Positions 49,120 through 58,113 are shown, numbered from the stretch's first letter. The stretch: DNA of 64,000 bases from Labrenzia sp. OB1 (GCF_001624695.1 NZ_JSEP01000009.1:1-64000), one strand, 5' to 3'. Program-made: numbers and translations. Notes: generated from the sequence alone by a model not told the origin.

Positions 49120-49983
49120 TCAGCCAGCCTTGTCTGGAGAGGGGCCGGAACGGGACTGGATCGGCGCGCCCAGATAGCCGGCTTCGGGTTCGTGGAGAAG
49201 CTGCCTGACATCATCCGGGCCGAGCCGTTTGACCAGTTGGTCAACCAGGCCGAAGAGCGGCAGCGGCAGGCCGGTTTCCTGTGCCAGTCCCAAAGCCACA
49301 TCCATGTCCTTCTCGTGCCAGGTGAAGCGGGTGGTGTCCCAGCGTTCCAGCGTCGTGTTGCGGGCAGGGCACTTCAGCAAGGTCTCGCGCATGGCTTGCG
49401 CATCCAGACCCCAGGCCCGGGCAAGCGCAAGGGTCTCGTAATTGGCGACGCATGCGGCCCAATGCATCATGTTGTTGCAGGTCTTGGCGACTTGACCCGC
49501 GCCATGATCTCCGATGTGTTCCACGCTGCGGCTATAGGCGGACAGCACCGGGGTCACCCTGTCGATGCTGTCCTTCGGACCACCGCAGAGCGAGACAAGT
49601 TCGCCGGTTTTTGCGCCCTGCAAGCCGTAGCAGACCGGCGCATCGACAAAATCGATGCCGGCTGTACTGCACCGCCCGGCAAGGTCGATCATGGTCTCGG
49701 GGTGGTTGGTTGCTGTCACGACGATGGTGGCGCCGGGCGTCAGGATGCCATCCAGGAGACTTTCCACCGCCGACACGGATTGGCCATCGGTCGCCACCAT
49801 GACCAGAACGACGTCCGCTCCCTTAAGCCCGGCGGGCCGGTCAGCCGTCTTCAGTCCGGCCGCCCTTGCCGCGTCCATTGCAGCCTCGTCCAGATCATGC
49901 GCAACGACTTCAAATCCCGCGCTTGCAATATGACCTGCCATGGCCAGCCCCATCGCGCCAATACCAATTATTGCCACCTTCAT
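49120..49983 (-). CDS. 3-hydroxyisobutyrate dehydrogenase-family NAD(P) oxidoreductase
   Basis: This 287-residue beta-hydroxyacid dehydrogenase has the N-terminal NAD fingerprint MKVAIIGIGAMGLAMAGHIASAGF (GxGxxG). The substrate-binding segment is DFVDAPVCYGLQGAKTGEL near 120 (the usual GGxxGA is CYGLQGA). The catalytic-Lys region GAGQVAKTCNNMM lies near 168-180. It would oxidise or reduce a beta-hydroxy acid, possibly an aldol product of the pathway. The start is ATG 49983. It is a single-gene minus unit, divergent from tctA3 and presumably sharing the operator at 50054. Confidence 0.87.
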   Translation of the reverse strand: MKVAIIGIGAMGLAMAGHIASAGFEVVAHDLDEAAMDAARAAGLKTADRPAGLKGADVVLVMVATDGQSVSAVESLLDGILTPGATIVVTATNHPETMIDLAGRCSTAGIDFVDAPVCYGLQGAKTGELVSLCGGPKDSIDRVTPVLSAYSRSVEHIGDHGAGQVAKTCNNMMHWAACVANYETLALARAWGLDAQAMRETLLKCPARNTTLERWDTTRFTWHEKDMDVALGLAQETGLPLPLFGLVDQLVKRLGPDDVRQLLHEPEAGYLGAPIQSRSGPSPDKAG

Positions 49984-50053
49984 TTCGATCTCCTCCCTGG
50001 TTTTTCCCATTGCGTACGGAACCGGATCCGGGCGCAATCAAGGATCATTCAAA

Positions 50054-50078
50054 GTTCCTTCATACGGAACATCGGTCC
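50054..50078. promoter_or_regulatory. IclR-type triple-pentamer operator in the 49983/50211 divergent promoter
   Basis: GTTCC-TTCATAC-GGAAC-atc-GGTCC, with a perfect inner GTTCC/GGAAC repeat. It lies 70 bases from the dehydrogenase start and 133 from the tctA3 start. Confidence 0.7.
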
Positions 50079-50210
50079 ATTATAGCTTGTGGAGAGAGAG
50101 GCGGAAGCCTAATTTGCTCCGTCAAGGCTGCCAGGTGCCGACCTGAAACATGTTTCAAGTGACAGGCCCGCAGCTTTTTGAACCATCACCGAGCCGAGGA
50201 GGGGCCCGTT

Positions 50211-51722
50211 GTGGACGTCACTGTAATTTTCGGACCGTTACTGAACATTCTGACTTCACTGCATCTGATGGGCCTGATCCTGTTGGCGATCCCGATCGGA
50301 ATGTTCTTTGGGGCCGTTCCCGGTCTCGGCGGGAAATTGGGGATCGTCCTTTTGATCCCCTTTGTCTTCGGCATGGACGCGATGTCCGGCGCGGTATTTC
50401 TGTTGGCGATGCACGCGGTTGTGCACACCGGCGGGTCCATTCCTTCCATCCTGTTCGGAGTGCCGGGCACAGGGCCGGACGCGGTCACGATCGTCGACGG
50501 ATATCCGATGGCGCAGCGCGGCGAGGCGGGCCGCGCGCTCGGTGCATCGCTGGGTGCCTCCGGTATCGGCGGCGTGATCGGCGCCCTCTTTCTGGCGCTG
50601 ATGCTTCCGGTGTTGCGGCCGGTTGTTCTGGCCTTCAGCCCGGCCGAATTCTTTCTGCTGGCGCTCTTCGGCATCACCTTCATCGCCATGTTGTCCGGCC
50701 GCAGTCTGATCAAGGGTATTGCTGTCGGTTTTCTCGGACTGTCGTTTTCTCTGATCGGGCTGGACCCGCACACCGGGTCGCAACGTTTCACATTCGATAT
50801 GCTGTTCCTCTGGGATGGCGTGAGCGTGGTCGCCGCGGTTCTGGGCATGTTCGCCATTCCCGAAATGCTGGCCCTCGGGGTCAAGGGAGGGGCAATCGCG
50901 GAGATACGCGGCAAGGCCGCGCGGTACGATATTCGCCAGGTTATCGACGGCATACTCGATGTGTTCCGCAACCCGTGGCTGACGCTGCGCACCTCGGTCA
51001 TCGGTGCGGTGATCGGAGCGATTCCCGGATTGGGCGGCGATGCGGCTTCCTGGCTCTGCTACGGCCACGCGGTGCAGACCTGCAAGAACAACGAAACCTT
51101 TGGCAAGGGCGATGTGCGCGGCGTGATCGCGCCCGAGACAGCCAACAATTCCAAGGAAGGCGGATCGCTGCTGCCGACACTTTTCTTCGGCGTTCCGGGC
51201 AGCACCGGCATGGCGATCCTGATCGGTGCCTTCGTGATGCTGGGCATTCAGCCGGGACCGCAGATGGCGCTCAACGGCATGGACCTGGTCTGGTCGCTGA
51301 TCTGGGCGCTGGCGCTGGCCAACTTCCTCTCGATTTTCGTCTTCCTGCTGTTCGTCCCGGCCATGTCGATGCTGGTCTTCGTTCGCGGCGCGCTGCTGAT
51401 CCCCTTCGTGCTGGTGCTCGCTTTCCTCGGGGCCTACCTTTCGGGCGGCGCCTGGGAAAACATGCTTCTGCTCGTCGTGCTCGGGACATTGGGGTACTTC
51501 CTCAAGAAATTCGGCTGGCCGCGCCCGCCGTTCGTCATCGGACTTGTTCTTGGCCACATCGCCGAGGACTCGGTCCACAAGGCACTGGCGATCTGGGGGC
51601 CGTCTTTCCTGCTGCGGCCGCTGTCGCTGGTCCTGATCGCCCTCATCGTTCTGACCATTGCCACCTATGTCTTCCGCCAGCGGCCGAAGGCCCAGAAAAA
51701 GGATGTCAGTCATGAAGGTTGA
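50211..51722 (+). CDS. Tripartite tricarboxylate transporter large permease (TctA), system 3
   Basis: This permease of 503 residues carries the TctA motifs GAVPGLGGKLGIVLLIPFVFG (about 33-53) and GAIPGLGGDAASWLCYGHA (about 265). The conserved GKGDVRGVIAPETANNSKEGG and FGVPGSTGMAILIGAF are also present. The start is set at GTG 50211 because GAGGAGG precedes it by 8 bases; ATG 50178 would add 11 residues without a ribosome site. It is the partner of TctB3 (overlap of 11 bases) and probably of TctC3 across the divergent region. Confidence 0.93.
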   Translation: MDVTVIFGPLLNILTSLHLMGLILLAIPIGMFFGAVPGLGGKLGIVLLIPFVFGMDAMSGAVFLLAMHAVVHTGGSIPSILFGVPGTGPDAVTIVDGYPMAQRGEAGRALGASLGASGIGGVIGALFLALMLPVLRPVVLAFSPAEFFLLALFGITFIAMLSGRSLIKGIAVGFLGLSFSLIGLDPHTGSQRFTFDMLFLWDGVSVVAAVLGMFAIPEMLALGVKGGAIAEIRGKAARYDIRQVIDGILDVFRNPWLTLRTSVIGAVIGAIPGLGGDAASWLCYGHAVQTCKNNETFGKGDVRGVIAPETANNSKEGGSLLPTLFFGVPGSTGMAILIGAFVMLGIQPGPQMALNGMDLVWSLIWALALANFLSIFVFLLFVPAMSMLVFVRGALLIPFVLVLAFLGAYLSGGAWENMLLLVVLGTLGYFLKKFGWPRPPFVIGLVLGHIAEDSVHKALAIWGPSFLLRPLSLVLIALIVLTIATYVFRQRPKAQKKDVSHEG

Positions 51723-52188
51723 TGCCCGCATTGCCACCACCGGCGCGATGCTGATCCTGATGGGAGGGATTGCCCTGTTGTCCCTCGGTCTTCCCAGCAA
51801 AGCGGCCTTCATGCCGCTGCTCGTATCGGTGCCCGGTGCGTTGCTGTGCCTGGCGCAACTGGTCATCGACCTGCGCGATCAGCGCCGGGAGCTTGCGGTT
51901 CCCGGAGAAGCGACCGAAGGACCCGACATTCCGGAAGAGGGGGAAGGCAGGTCCGAACTGACCATGTTCGTCTGGCTCGCGGTCTTCACCGTCGTGCTGC
52001 TGAGCCTGGGGTTCGTGGTTGGTGGTACGCTCTGCGTGCTGGCCTTTGTGCGGCTGAACAACCAGGGGGCCTGGGGAGCGGCGATCTTCGCTGCCGCAGG
52101 AACACTTGCGGTTTTGAGCGGCGTCTTCATCTGGTTGCTCGAGCTGCACCTCTTCCCGGGGTATCTTTTCGAAATCCTGTTGTCGTGA
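51712..52188 (+). CDS. Tripartite tricarboxylate transporter small permease (TctB), system 3
   Basis: This 158-residue protein has four hydrophobic segments (TTGAMLILMGGIALLSLGL, MPLLVSVPGALLCLAQLVI, MFVWLAVFTVVLLSLGFVVG, IFAAAGTLAVLSGVFIWLLE) and an acidic loop between the second and third, the usual TctB plan. The start at 51712 gives AAAGGA spacing of 8; ATG 51703 is an alternative. It is intact, unlike TctB2. Confidence 0.88.
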   Translation: MKVDARIATTGAMLILMGGIALLSLGLPSKAAFMPLLVSVPGALLCLAQLVIDLRDQRRELAVPGEATEGPDIPEEGEGRSELTMFVWLAVFTVVLLSLGFVVGGTLCVLAFVRLNNQGAWGAAIFAAAGTLAVLSGVFIWLLELHLFPGYLFEILLS

Positions 52189-52208
52189 TTCCGGCGGAGG
52201 CCGAGTGA

Positions 52209-53194
52209 ATGCTGCTGATCGACATTCCGACTGTCGAGGCCCATCTGACCATGGCAATGACCCTCGCGGCGCTGGAGAAGAGTTATCTCGATCTCGCCGC
52301 GGGCCGCGGTGTCTGCCGTCCCCGGATTGACATGAGCATTCCAACATCGGACCCTTCCAGAACCTACCGCTGGGGGACGATGGAAGGCGGGGCAATGGGC
52401 GGTTACTTCGCCATCAGAATGAAGTCTGACGTCATTCATTACGACGTGGCGGCCGATGGCACCCGGACCCAGGAAAAATACTGCGCCGAACCTGGACTCT
52501 ACTGCGGGCTGATTTTCCTGACGGAGGTCGAAACCGGACGGCCGCTTGCGATACTCAATGATGGCGTGCTTCAGCACATGCGGGTTGGCGGCGATGGCGG
52601 CCTGGGCGTAAATACATGGCGCGGCCGGACGCTGAAGTGGTGGGCATGCTTGGCAGTGGCGGCATGGCCGAAACCCACATGCGGTCCTTCATGGCGGTGC
52701 GCAACATCCGGAAACTGCAGATCTACAGCCCCACCCGGGCCAACCGGGAAGCATTCGGTGCCTGAATGGCATCGAAATACCGCCTCGAGGTCAAGGTCTG
52801 CGACCGGCCGGAACTGGTCTATCGCGGTGCTGATATCGTCGCCTCGCTGACCGATGCCACCCGTCCCGTGCTCGATGGCGCACTGCTTGAGGCCGGAGCC
52901 CATGTGGTCAATATCGGCGGCGGCGGCGGTCTTCCGGACGACGCAACCATGGAGCGGGTCGATATCTACCTCCGCTTTGGCGACGCGCCGCCGGCCGAAG
53001 GCCTGGAGGCGGTGGCGATCGACGACGAATATCTGCGCTGGCGTGCCGGCCGCCGCTCGCAGGACCAGCCGCGCAAACGCGCCCACGGCGTCATGCTGCC
53101 GGAAAAACGGATCACCCTTGCCGATCTTGTGGCCGGACGGGCCAAGGGGCGCAGCTTGCCGGACGACTGGTTCCTGCAGACCATCCGCAATTGA
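52209..53194 (+). pseudogene. Ornithine cyclodeaminase/mu-crystallin-family gene with frameshift and stop
   Basis: The family consists of about 330-residue NAD(P)-dependent imine reductases or cyclodeaminases. The first part (52209-52610) reads MLLIDIPTVEAHLTMAMTLA to HMRVGGDGGLGV. At about 52610 the frame shifts: the continuation MARPDAEVVGMLGSGGMAET, with the NAD-binding loop, is in another frame. In that frame a TGA at 52763-52765 interrupts it before MASKYRLEVKVCDRPELVYR, and it then runs on to 53194. Adding the pieces gives the normal length of about 328. Two independent lesions make a sequencing artefact unlikely. It lies directly after tctB3 in the same unit. Confidence 0.85.
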
Positions 53195-53226
53195 GAACCT
53201 GCGATCTTCAGCGCCTCCCGGCCGTT

Positions 53227-54321
53227 TCATTCATCCGGCTGGCGTGCATTCTTTTTTGCCCTTCCGTAGAGCGCATGAAACAGCAATGGCGCAAGGGTAA
53301 CCGCAAAGCCGATCCGAAGCACATGATGCGTGGCCACGAAAACCGGGTCGGCCCCGATTGAAATCGCGATCAGTCCCATCTCCACCAGCCCGCCCGGCGC
53401 AAAGGCGATGAAACCCGCGACCGTCGCGGCCATCCCAAGGCCGGAGACAAGCAGCGCCATCAGGAAGGCAACGGCGAGGGTGGTAGACAGGGTCAGGACC
53501 GACAGGCCCAGACCGCGCGCCAATTCAGTCCGGCTCGGTCCGGCAAAGCGCATGCCTATGGTGATGCCGATCACAAGCTGCGCCATCTTCAGGAGTTCCT
53601 GAGGAATCTGGGCGGCGGTGACGCCTGTGCCATGCAACACGGCGCTCAGCAGGAACGGTCCAACCATGATCGCTGCCGGCAGTCGCAGGCGCCGTCCCAG
53701 GAAAACCCCCAGGATTCCGGCAGCGGCCAGCAGGGCAGCATCCTGCACCGTCAACGGTGGTCCGCCGCTGTCCGCTACTATGCCTGCGGCGCTGCCTACC
53801 GGTTCACCATAATAAAAGGACAGCAGAATCGGGATCACGGAAACCGAGAGCGACACGCGGGCGAAGTGCTGAATGGTCATCAGGGAAGCCTTGCCGCCAT
53901 TCTGCTCTCCGATCAGCACCGCTTCAACCAGGCCTCCGGGGCTCGCCGCGAAGAAGGCCGTGGCCGGGTCGTAACCGCCAACCCGCCTCAAGATGGCAGC
54001 GTTCACGATCTGAACCAGGCAGGCATAGGGAGCTACAAGCAGGAGGCTTGGCCACCAGCGTGCCAGCTCACTTGCAAAATCGCCGGAGATGCTGGATCCG
54101 ATCATCAGGCCGACGATGGGCACGAATATGGTGCGGCTCTTGGCTGGCAAACCGGCGTTGAACCCGAGGATCTTCACTTTCAGGAAAGATGCGGCGGCCG
54201 TAACGAGCAGTGGTCCGAGCATCCACGGCAGGGGAAGTCTCAGATATTCGAAAAGGATAGCGGCCGCAATGGCGGCGGTCACGGTTACAGCGGCGGCAAG
54301 GATGGCACGGGCATCAATCAT
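53227..54321 (-). CDS. AbrB-family (duplicated membrane protein) transporter-like protein
   Basis: This 364-residue polytopic membrane protein of the AbrB/'ammonia monooxygenase regulator' family has two homologous halves of about five helices. The motif LPLPWMLGPLLV in the first half (about 29-40) matches LRLPAAIMVGPFLLSAVLHG in the second (about 215-234). GGLVEAVLIGEQ and APGGLVEMGLIAISIGADP also match each other. The family is of uncertain function; it often sits with Tct transporters. A weak copy of the operator (54444-54460) lies upstream. Confidence 0.85.
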   Translation of the reverse strand: MIDARAILAAAVTVTAAIAAAILFEYLRLPLPWMLGPLLVTAAASFLKVKILGFNAGLPAKSRTIFVPIVGLMIGSSISGDFASELARWWPSLLLVAPYACLVQIVNAAILRRVGGYDPATAFFAASPGGLVEAVLIGEQNGGKASLMTIQHFARVSLSVSVIPILLSFYYGEPVGSAAGIVADSGGPPLTVQDAALLAAAGILGVFLGRRLRLPAAIMVGPFLLSAVLHGTGVTAAQIPQELLKMAQLVIGITIGMRFAGPSRTELARGLGLSVLTLSTTLAVAFLMALLVSGLGMAATVAGFIAFAPGGLVEMGLIAISIGADPVFVATHHVLRIGFAVTLAPLLFHALYGRAKKNARQPDE

Positions 54322-54688
54322 CTGCGGTGTCAGGCCTGGTTGGAAACTGGCCGCGCGGGGCGCTTCGCGTCAACCTCCGCCCGGTCTCGTGTTTCAAGAT
54401 CTAAGCGAACCGTCGCTGTCACACAACAAGATGTAATACCGGCATTCCTCCATGCGGAAATCCGCCCTTCTCGGGAAGGCCAGTCTGCCGATCACGGACG
54501 GAGCCCGTTTCTTGTCGGTCAGGATGCATCGCTGAATGACGTGCTTCCGGAATTTCAGTCCAGACCAACTTCAAGAAACGGTGTAACGCGCAACTTCACT
54601 TGGCATAAATGGCGTTTCCGGGATTAAGTGGGATCAAGCGATTTTTGGCGGTTTTCTGCTGTTTCTGGTGAGGCTAGGTTAAAACGGG

Positions 54689-54750
54689 CGCGCAACTTCA
54701 TTTGGCGAAAAACACGGCAATCGGCGGGTTGGTGACTGCAGCCATTTGAA
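54689..54750. repeat. Copy 2 of the dispersed repeat of 8019-8080
   Basis: CGCGCAACTTCATTTGGCGA and the following bases agree with copy 1 almost base for base over the first 34 positions, then weakly to about 54750. A third shorter relative lies at 54586-54605 (CGCGCAACTTCACTTGGC). Confidence 0.7.
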
Positions 54751-54773
54751 AAAGCGCAATGAAAACAAACACC

Positions 54774-54855
54774 GCGCAAGTTCGAGGTAGCAACTGAAAC
54801 GCAATTTCCGGAACGAGTTGCTACCTTGAAAAAATCGGCAGAATTCTGCTGTTTT
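54774..54855. repeat. Hairpin repeat unit, copy a
   Basis: It starts GCGCAAGTTC. A perfect 10-bp stem, GGTAGCAACT (54786-54795) with AGTTGCTACC (54816-54825), encloses a 20-base loop. It is followed by a GAATTCTGCTGTTTT tail at 54841-54855. Copy b lies 149 bases further. Confidence 0.75.
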
Positions 54856-54922
54856 GGGCTAATTTGCACACATCGACCTAGCATCCGTGGTAGCAACTTT
54901 TTCGCCTTTGACGTCGAACATT

Positions 54923-55008
54923 GCGCAAGTTCAAGGAGGGAACTGAAACACGTTTTCTGGAACGAGTTCCCACCATGGCGCAAATGGCCGAATTCTGTGG
55001 TGTTTCAG
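54923..55008. repeat. Hairpin repeat unit, copy b
   Basis: It starts GCGCAAGTTC as in copy a. Stem GGAGGGAACT (54935-54944) with AGTTCCCACC (54965-54974) has 9 of 10 pairs and a 20-base loop. The same kind of tail GAATTCTGTGGTGTTTC follows. Two stem pairs differ from copy a by compensating changes. A lone arm GGTAGCAACT plus T-run lies between the copies at 54889-54902. Confidence 0.75.
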
Positions 55009-55189
55009 ATGTCGAGGCTAATTGAACCATTCGCTAAGGTGGGTAATTTCAATATCGCAGAATCTGCTCTCTTGGACGCTTTCCATCTAATGCTCATTTG
55101 ACTTCATTGAACTCAGACCAATCGGTCTCGCCACGTGCCAGGAATGACCGCTGTGCGCACCCAAGTCGGCAGTTCACAGTTTCACAGGC

Positions 55190-56113
55190 TTACTTCACCC
55201 AATCCATTTTCTTGTTTTCAATAAAGTAATTACAGGCTGCTTTCGCGTCCGTTGCGAACTCCTGGATTAGGCGTTTGTTGCGGGCGTCGTGAGCGTAGCT
55301 CAAAAACTGCTCCATCGGGGTTTCAGGTTCGAACGGTCGGATGGAAAGACGGTCGCCCATGCCGGCGATGAACAGCGGATACACGAGCGCGACACCCTGC
55401 CCACCGGCGACGAATTCCCTGATCGAGGCCACGGAATCCGCATTGATTACGGTCTTCGGGCTGATGCTGTATTTCTGGAAGATCGTGTCGATCTTTTGCC
55501 CGGTGTAGGAATCGAGATCGAACGTGATGAATTCAATGTCATTCAGATCGTCCGGGAGAACGACCTTCTTCTGCTCGAGCGGGTGGCTCGGAGGCATGAT
55601 GCAGACAAGCGGATGTTTAACGATCCGCTCGGTGGCGAAATTGGAGTTTTCGATCGGGGTTGGTGTGATGCTGACATCGACCTGGCGCGTGACCAGATGT
55701 TCGACCAGCCATCGCGACCGGCGGGACTGTATCAGGCACAGGACATTCGGATTTCGGTCAAGAAAACTTGCGATTGCTCGCTGTATGAAGGCTCCGGTGA
55801 GGGCGGGTGGAAGGCCTACGACGATGCGTCCCTGATCCTCGCGCCGGATCAGCGCAATTGCACTTTCCACCTGCCGCACGCCCGCGAAAATGCGTTCCAC
55901 TTCATCGTAAAGGTGCAGGCTTTGGGTCGTGGGCACCAATCGGCCTTTTTGCCGGGAAAACAGCTGAAGGCCGTTTTCCCTTTCCAACTGCATCAGAAGC
56001 TTGCTGGCTGCAGGCTGTGAAATATTCAGGACGTCCGCCGCCTGGCTGACGGTTCCATATTCCATCACGGCCTTGAAGATTTCGATCTGACGAAGATTGA
56101 GTGCACGTGCCAT
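55190..56113 (-). CDS. LysR-family regulator divergent from the opine-oxidase-like genes
   Basis: This 307-residue LysR protein has the winged helix LRQIEIFKAVMEYGTVSQAADVLNISQPAASK (about 6-37) and a long effector domain. The start at ATG 56113 has GGAAG 7 bases upstream; 15 further codons to 56158 are possible. LysR proteins commonly activate divergent catabolic genes, so the flavoenzyme/hydantoinase unit on the other strand is the expected target. The sequence resembles NocR/OccR-like regulators of opine genes in this part, a family impression only. Confidence 0.9.
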   Translation of the reverse strand: MARALNLRQIEIFKAVMEYGTVSQAADVLNISQPAASKLLMQLERENGLQLFSRQKGRLVPTTQSLHLYDEVERIFAGVRQVESAIALIRREDQGRIVVGLPPALTGAFIQRAIASFLDRNPNVLCLIQSRRSRWLVEHLVTRQVDVSITPTPIENSNFATERIVKHPLVCIMPPSHPLEQKKVVLPDDLNDIEFITFDLDSYTGQKIDTIFQKYSISPKTVINADSVASIREFVAGGQGVALVYPLFIAGMGDRLSIRPFEPETPMEQFLSYAHDARNKRLIQEFATDAKAACNYFIENKKMDWVK

Positions 56114-56422
56114 TCTATAACTTCCAGAATATGATATGTGATTTTTACTATTGGACATTATAGGTTCTCAATTCTTACCCTTGTCAACAACGGGGTAAGA
56201 ACATGTTGCAGAATATCGGTTTCATAGCTCTGGAAGCATCTGGTCCGACAAAGGACCGCGATCTGGTTACCGGGTTTGCCGGGCGACAATGGCATGGGCC
56301 ATCGTCACTGCCGTGCAGCTTGATCGCAGACTGTCTCGGGTACGGGAGGCCATGTCCGGGATCGGGAAAGTCGGCGCGCCGCGATCTGCTGTCATCGACA
56401 TTTTCCCGTGTGGGGCCGGCCG
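56114..56422. other. Divergent promoter region, LysR / 2Fe-2S gene
   Basis: The first 60 bases are AT-rich (around ATATGATATGTGAT at 56132-56145) and suit a LysR-type binding site and promoter. The remaining 250 bases have no clear gene. A 100-codon plus frame from 56289 is judged noise or a remnant. Confidence 0.5.
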
Positions 56423-56716
56423 ATGTTTAGAAAGCTGCAGAGCCTCGACGAAGAAGTCACGGTCTATGTGGACGGTGTTGCCGTTCCCGCCGAGGCCAAC
56501 GAGAGCGTTGCGGCCGTCCTCCTGCGGCAGTCGCCGGTCTGGGCCCGCACTGCTCCCGTATCCTGTTCGCGCCGGGCACCCTATTGCATGATGGGCGTTT
56601 GTTTCGACTGTCTGGCGACGGTTGACGGAATTGCCTCTACCCAGACATGTCTGACCCCTGTACGCGACGGCATGCTGGTTTTGCGGCAAAAGGGCCGCCG
56701 GAGTGTGCGGCCATGA
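56423..56716 (+). CDS. 2Fe-2S subunit of an HcnABC/opine-oxidase-like flavoenzyme
   Basis: This 97-residue subunit has the ferredoxin-like cluster motif SCSRRAPYCMMGVCFDCLATVD (Cys at about 51, 58, 63, 66) and a fourth Cys in STQTCLTPVRDG. It resembles HcnA and the small subunit of opine and hydroxyproline oxidases. The start is ATG 56423; its stop overlaps the start of the next gene (ATGA), so the three subunits are co-translated. It passes electrons between the flavin subunits. Confidence 0.88.
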   Translation: MFRKLQSLDEEVTVYVDGVAVPAEANESVAAVLLRQSPVWARTAPVSCSRRAPYCMMGVCFDCLATVDGIASTQTCLTPVRDGMLVLRQKGRRSVRP

Positions 56717-58113
56717 CAGGGGGGCCTGATCTTCTGATTGTGGGTGCGGGGCCGGCAGGCATGTCAGCGGCCGTTGTGGCGCGGCGTCATGGGCTCGACG
56801 TTCTCGTGGTCGACGAGCAGTCCGCACCCGGCGGGCAGATCTGGCGGAACATCGAGACGGCCGCCGATACTTCCCGGGCTGGCATTCTCGGTAAGGCCTA
56901 CAGCGACGGCGCGGACGTGGTCCGCCGGTTCCGTGCAAGCGGGGCCGGCTATCTACCTGGGGCCAGGGTCTGGCACCTCGAACCAGGTCCGCGCGCCTTC
57001 ATTGCGCAAAACGGAGTGGCGCGTTGCATTGATGCAAACGCTATCCTCCTGGCAACGGGCGCGCAGGAGCGTCCGTTGCCGTTTCCCGGCTGGACCTTGC
57101 CGGGCGTGATGACGGTAGGCGCCGCGCAGATCCTTCTCAAATCTTCAGGTCAGATTCCCGATGAGCCGGTCTGGATTGCCGGCACTGGACCGCTCTCCCT
57201 GCTTTACGCCATTCAGCTTCTGAAAGCCGGAGGCCGGATTGCCGGGTTTCTCGACACCGCACCGTCCGCAAACCTGGCAGGCGCTTTTCGGGAACTGGCG
57301 GGCGCCTTTCTTGGTGCGCCCGGTGACATGCTGAAAGGTTTTGGCTGGCTGATGGCTCTCCGCCGGCAGGTTCGCTTTATCGGCAACGTCAAAGAAATCG
57401 AAGCCATCGGCAACGAAGCGCTCGAACGTCTCCGGTACATAACCGCCAACGGCAGGTCGGCAACGGTTGATGCGCGCCTGCTCTTCGTTCATGAGGGCAT
57501 TGTTCCCACGATCCATCCGACTCTCGCACTTGGGTGCAAGCACATCTGGAATGCTGCTCAGGACAGCTTCGCGCCGGATCTGGACACATGGGGTGAAACC
57601 TCCGTATCCGATGTGTTCGTCGCCGGGGATGGTGCGAGGATCGGCGGAGCCCAAGCGGCATGCCATCTTGGTGAGTTGGCGGCCCTGCGAGTTGCTGCCA
57701 AGGCAGGCCGTCTTTCCCGTGCGCAGTTGGCCGCCGTGGCCGCCCCGGTTCGCAAGCGGCTGAAAGCAGCCCTGGCCATCAGGCCCTTTCTGGACCGGCT
57801 TTATCGTCCACGTTCCGCGGTCTTTGTGCCGCCAGAGGCAACGCTCGTGTGCCGCTGCGAAGAGGTGAGCGCAGCCAGGATACTGGAACAGGCGGCAGCC
57901 GGCCGGCCGGACCCCAATCAGGTAAAAGCGTTCACGCGGGCGGGTATGGGCCCCTGCCAGGGCAGGCAATGCAGTTACACTGTCGCCAGTCTCCTGGCGG
58001 CGAAGGAGGGACGGACGGTCCCGGATGTCGGCCTATACCGGGTCCGTCCGCCCTTCAAGCCAATCACTCTTGCCGAGCTTGCAGCACTCGACGCGGGAGC
58101 TGTGATCCCATGA
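56713..58113 (+). CDS. FAD-dependent subunit with BFD-like 2Fe-2S domain (HcnB/OoxA-like)
   Basis: This 466-residue subunit has the dinucleotide motif LLIVGAGPAGMSAAVVARRHG near 7-27, a NAD/FAD loop AGTGPLSLLYAIQLL near 157 and VFVAGDGARIGGAQAAC near 300. A C-terminal BFD-type cluster domain follows: VCRCEEVSAARILEQ, then GPCQGRQC at about 408-415. This layout is that of HcnB, opine oxidase A and D-hydroxyproline dehydrogenase subunits. It overlaps neighbours on both sides by 4 bases, so the three make one enzyme. Confidence 0.9.
   Translation: MTGGPDLLIVGAGPAGMSAAVVARRHGLDVLVVDEQSAPGGQIWRNIETAADTSRAGILGKAYSDGADVVRRFRASGAGYLPGARVWHLEPGPRAFIAQNGVARCIDANAILLATGAQERPLPFPGWTLPGVMTVGAAQILLKSSGQIPDEPVWIAGTGPLSLLYAIQLLKAGGRIAGFLDTAPSANLAGAFRELAGAFLGAPGDMLKGFGWLMALRRQVRFIGNVKEIEAIGNEALERLRYITANGRSATVDARLLFVHEGIVPTIHPTLALGCKHIWNAAQDSFAPDLDTWGETSVSDVFVAGDGARIGGAQAACHLGELAALRVAAKAGRLSRAQLAAVAAPVRKRLKAALAIRPFLDRLYRPRSAVFVPPEATLVCRCEEVSAARILEQAAAGRPDPNQVKAFTRAGMGPCQGRQCSYTVASLLAAKEGRTVPDVGLYRVRPPFKPITLAELAALDAGAVIP

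Larger units (their letters stand above)
54322..55189. other. 868-base intergenic region rich in repeats
   Basis: It contains no convincing gene. A possible operator copy lies at 54444-54460 (ATTCC-TCCATGC-GGAAA), 123 bases before the AbrB-family start; its third pentamer is poor. The rest holds dispersed and tandem-like repeats described separately. The 119-codon minus ORF at 54624-54983 is made of these repeats and is not regarded as a gene. Confidence 0.6.

Noticed and set aside
50150-51866. 521-codon plus and 536-codon minus ORFs
   Set aside because: Both overlap tctA3 completely; the tctA3 frame alone shows the family motifs and a ribosome site.
54624-54983. 119-codon minus-strand ORF in the repeat region
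   Set aside because: It is composed of the repeat units, whose structure is palindromic rather than coding.
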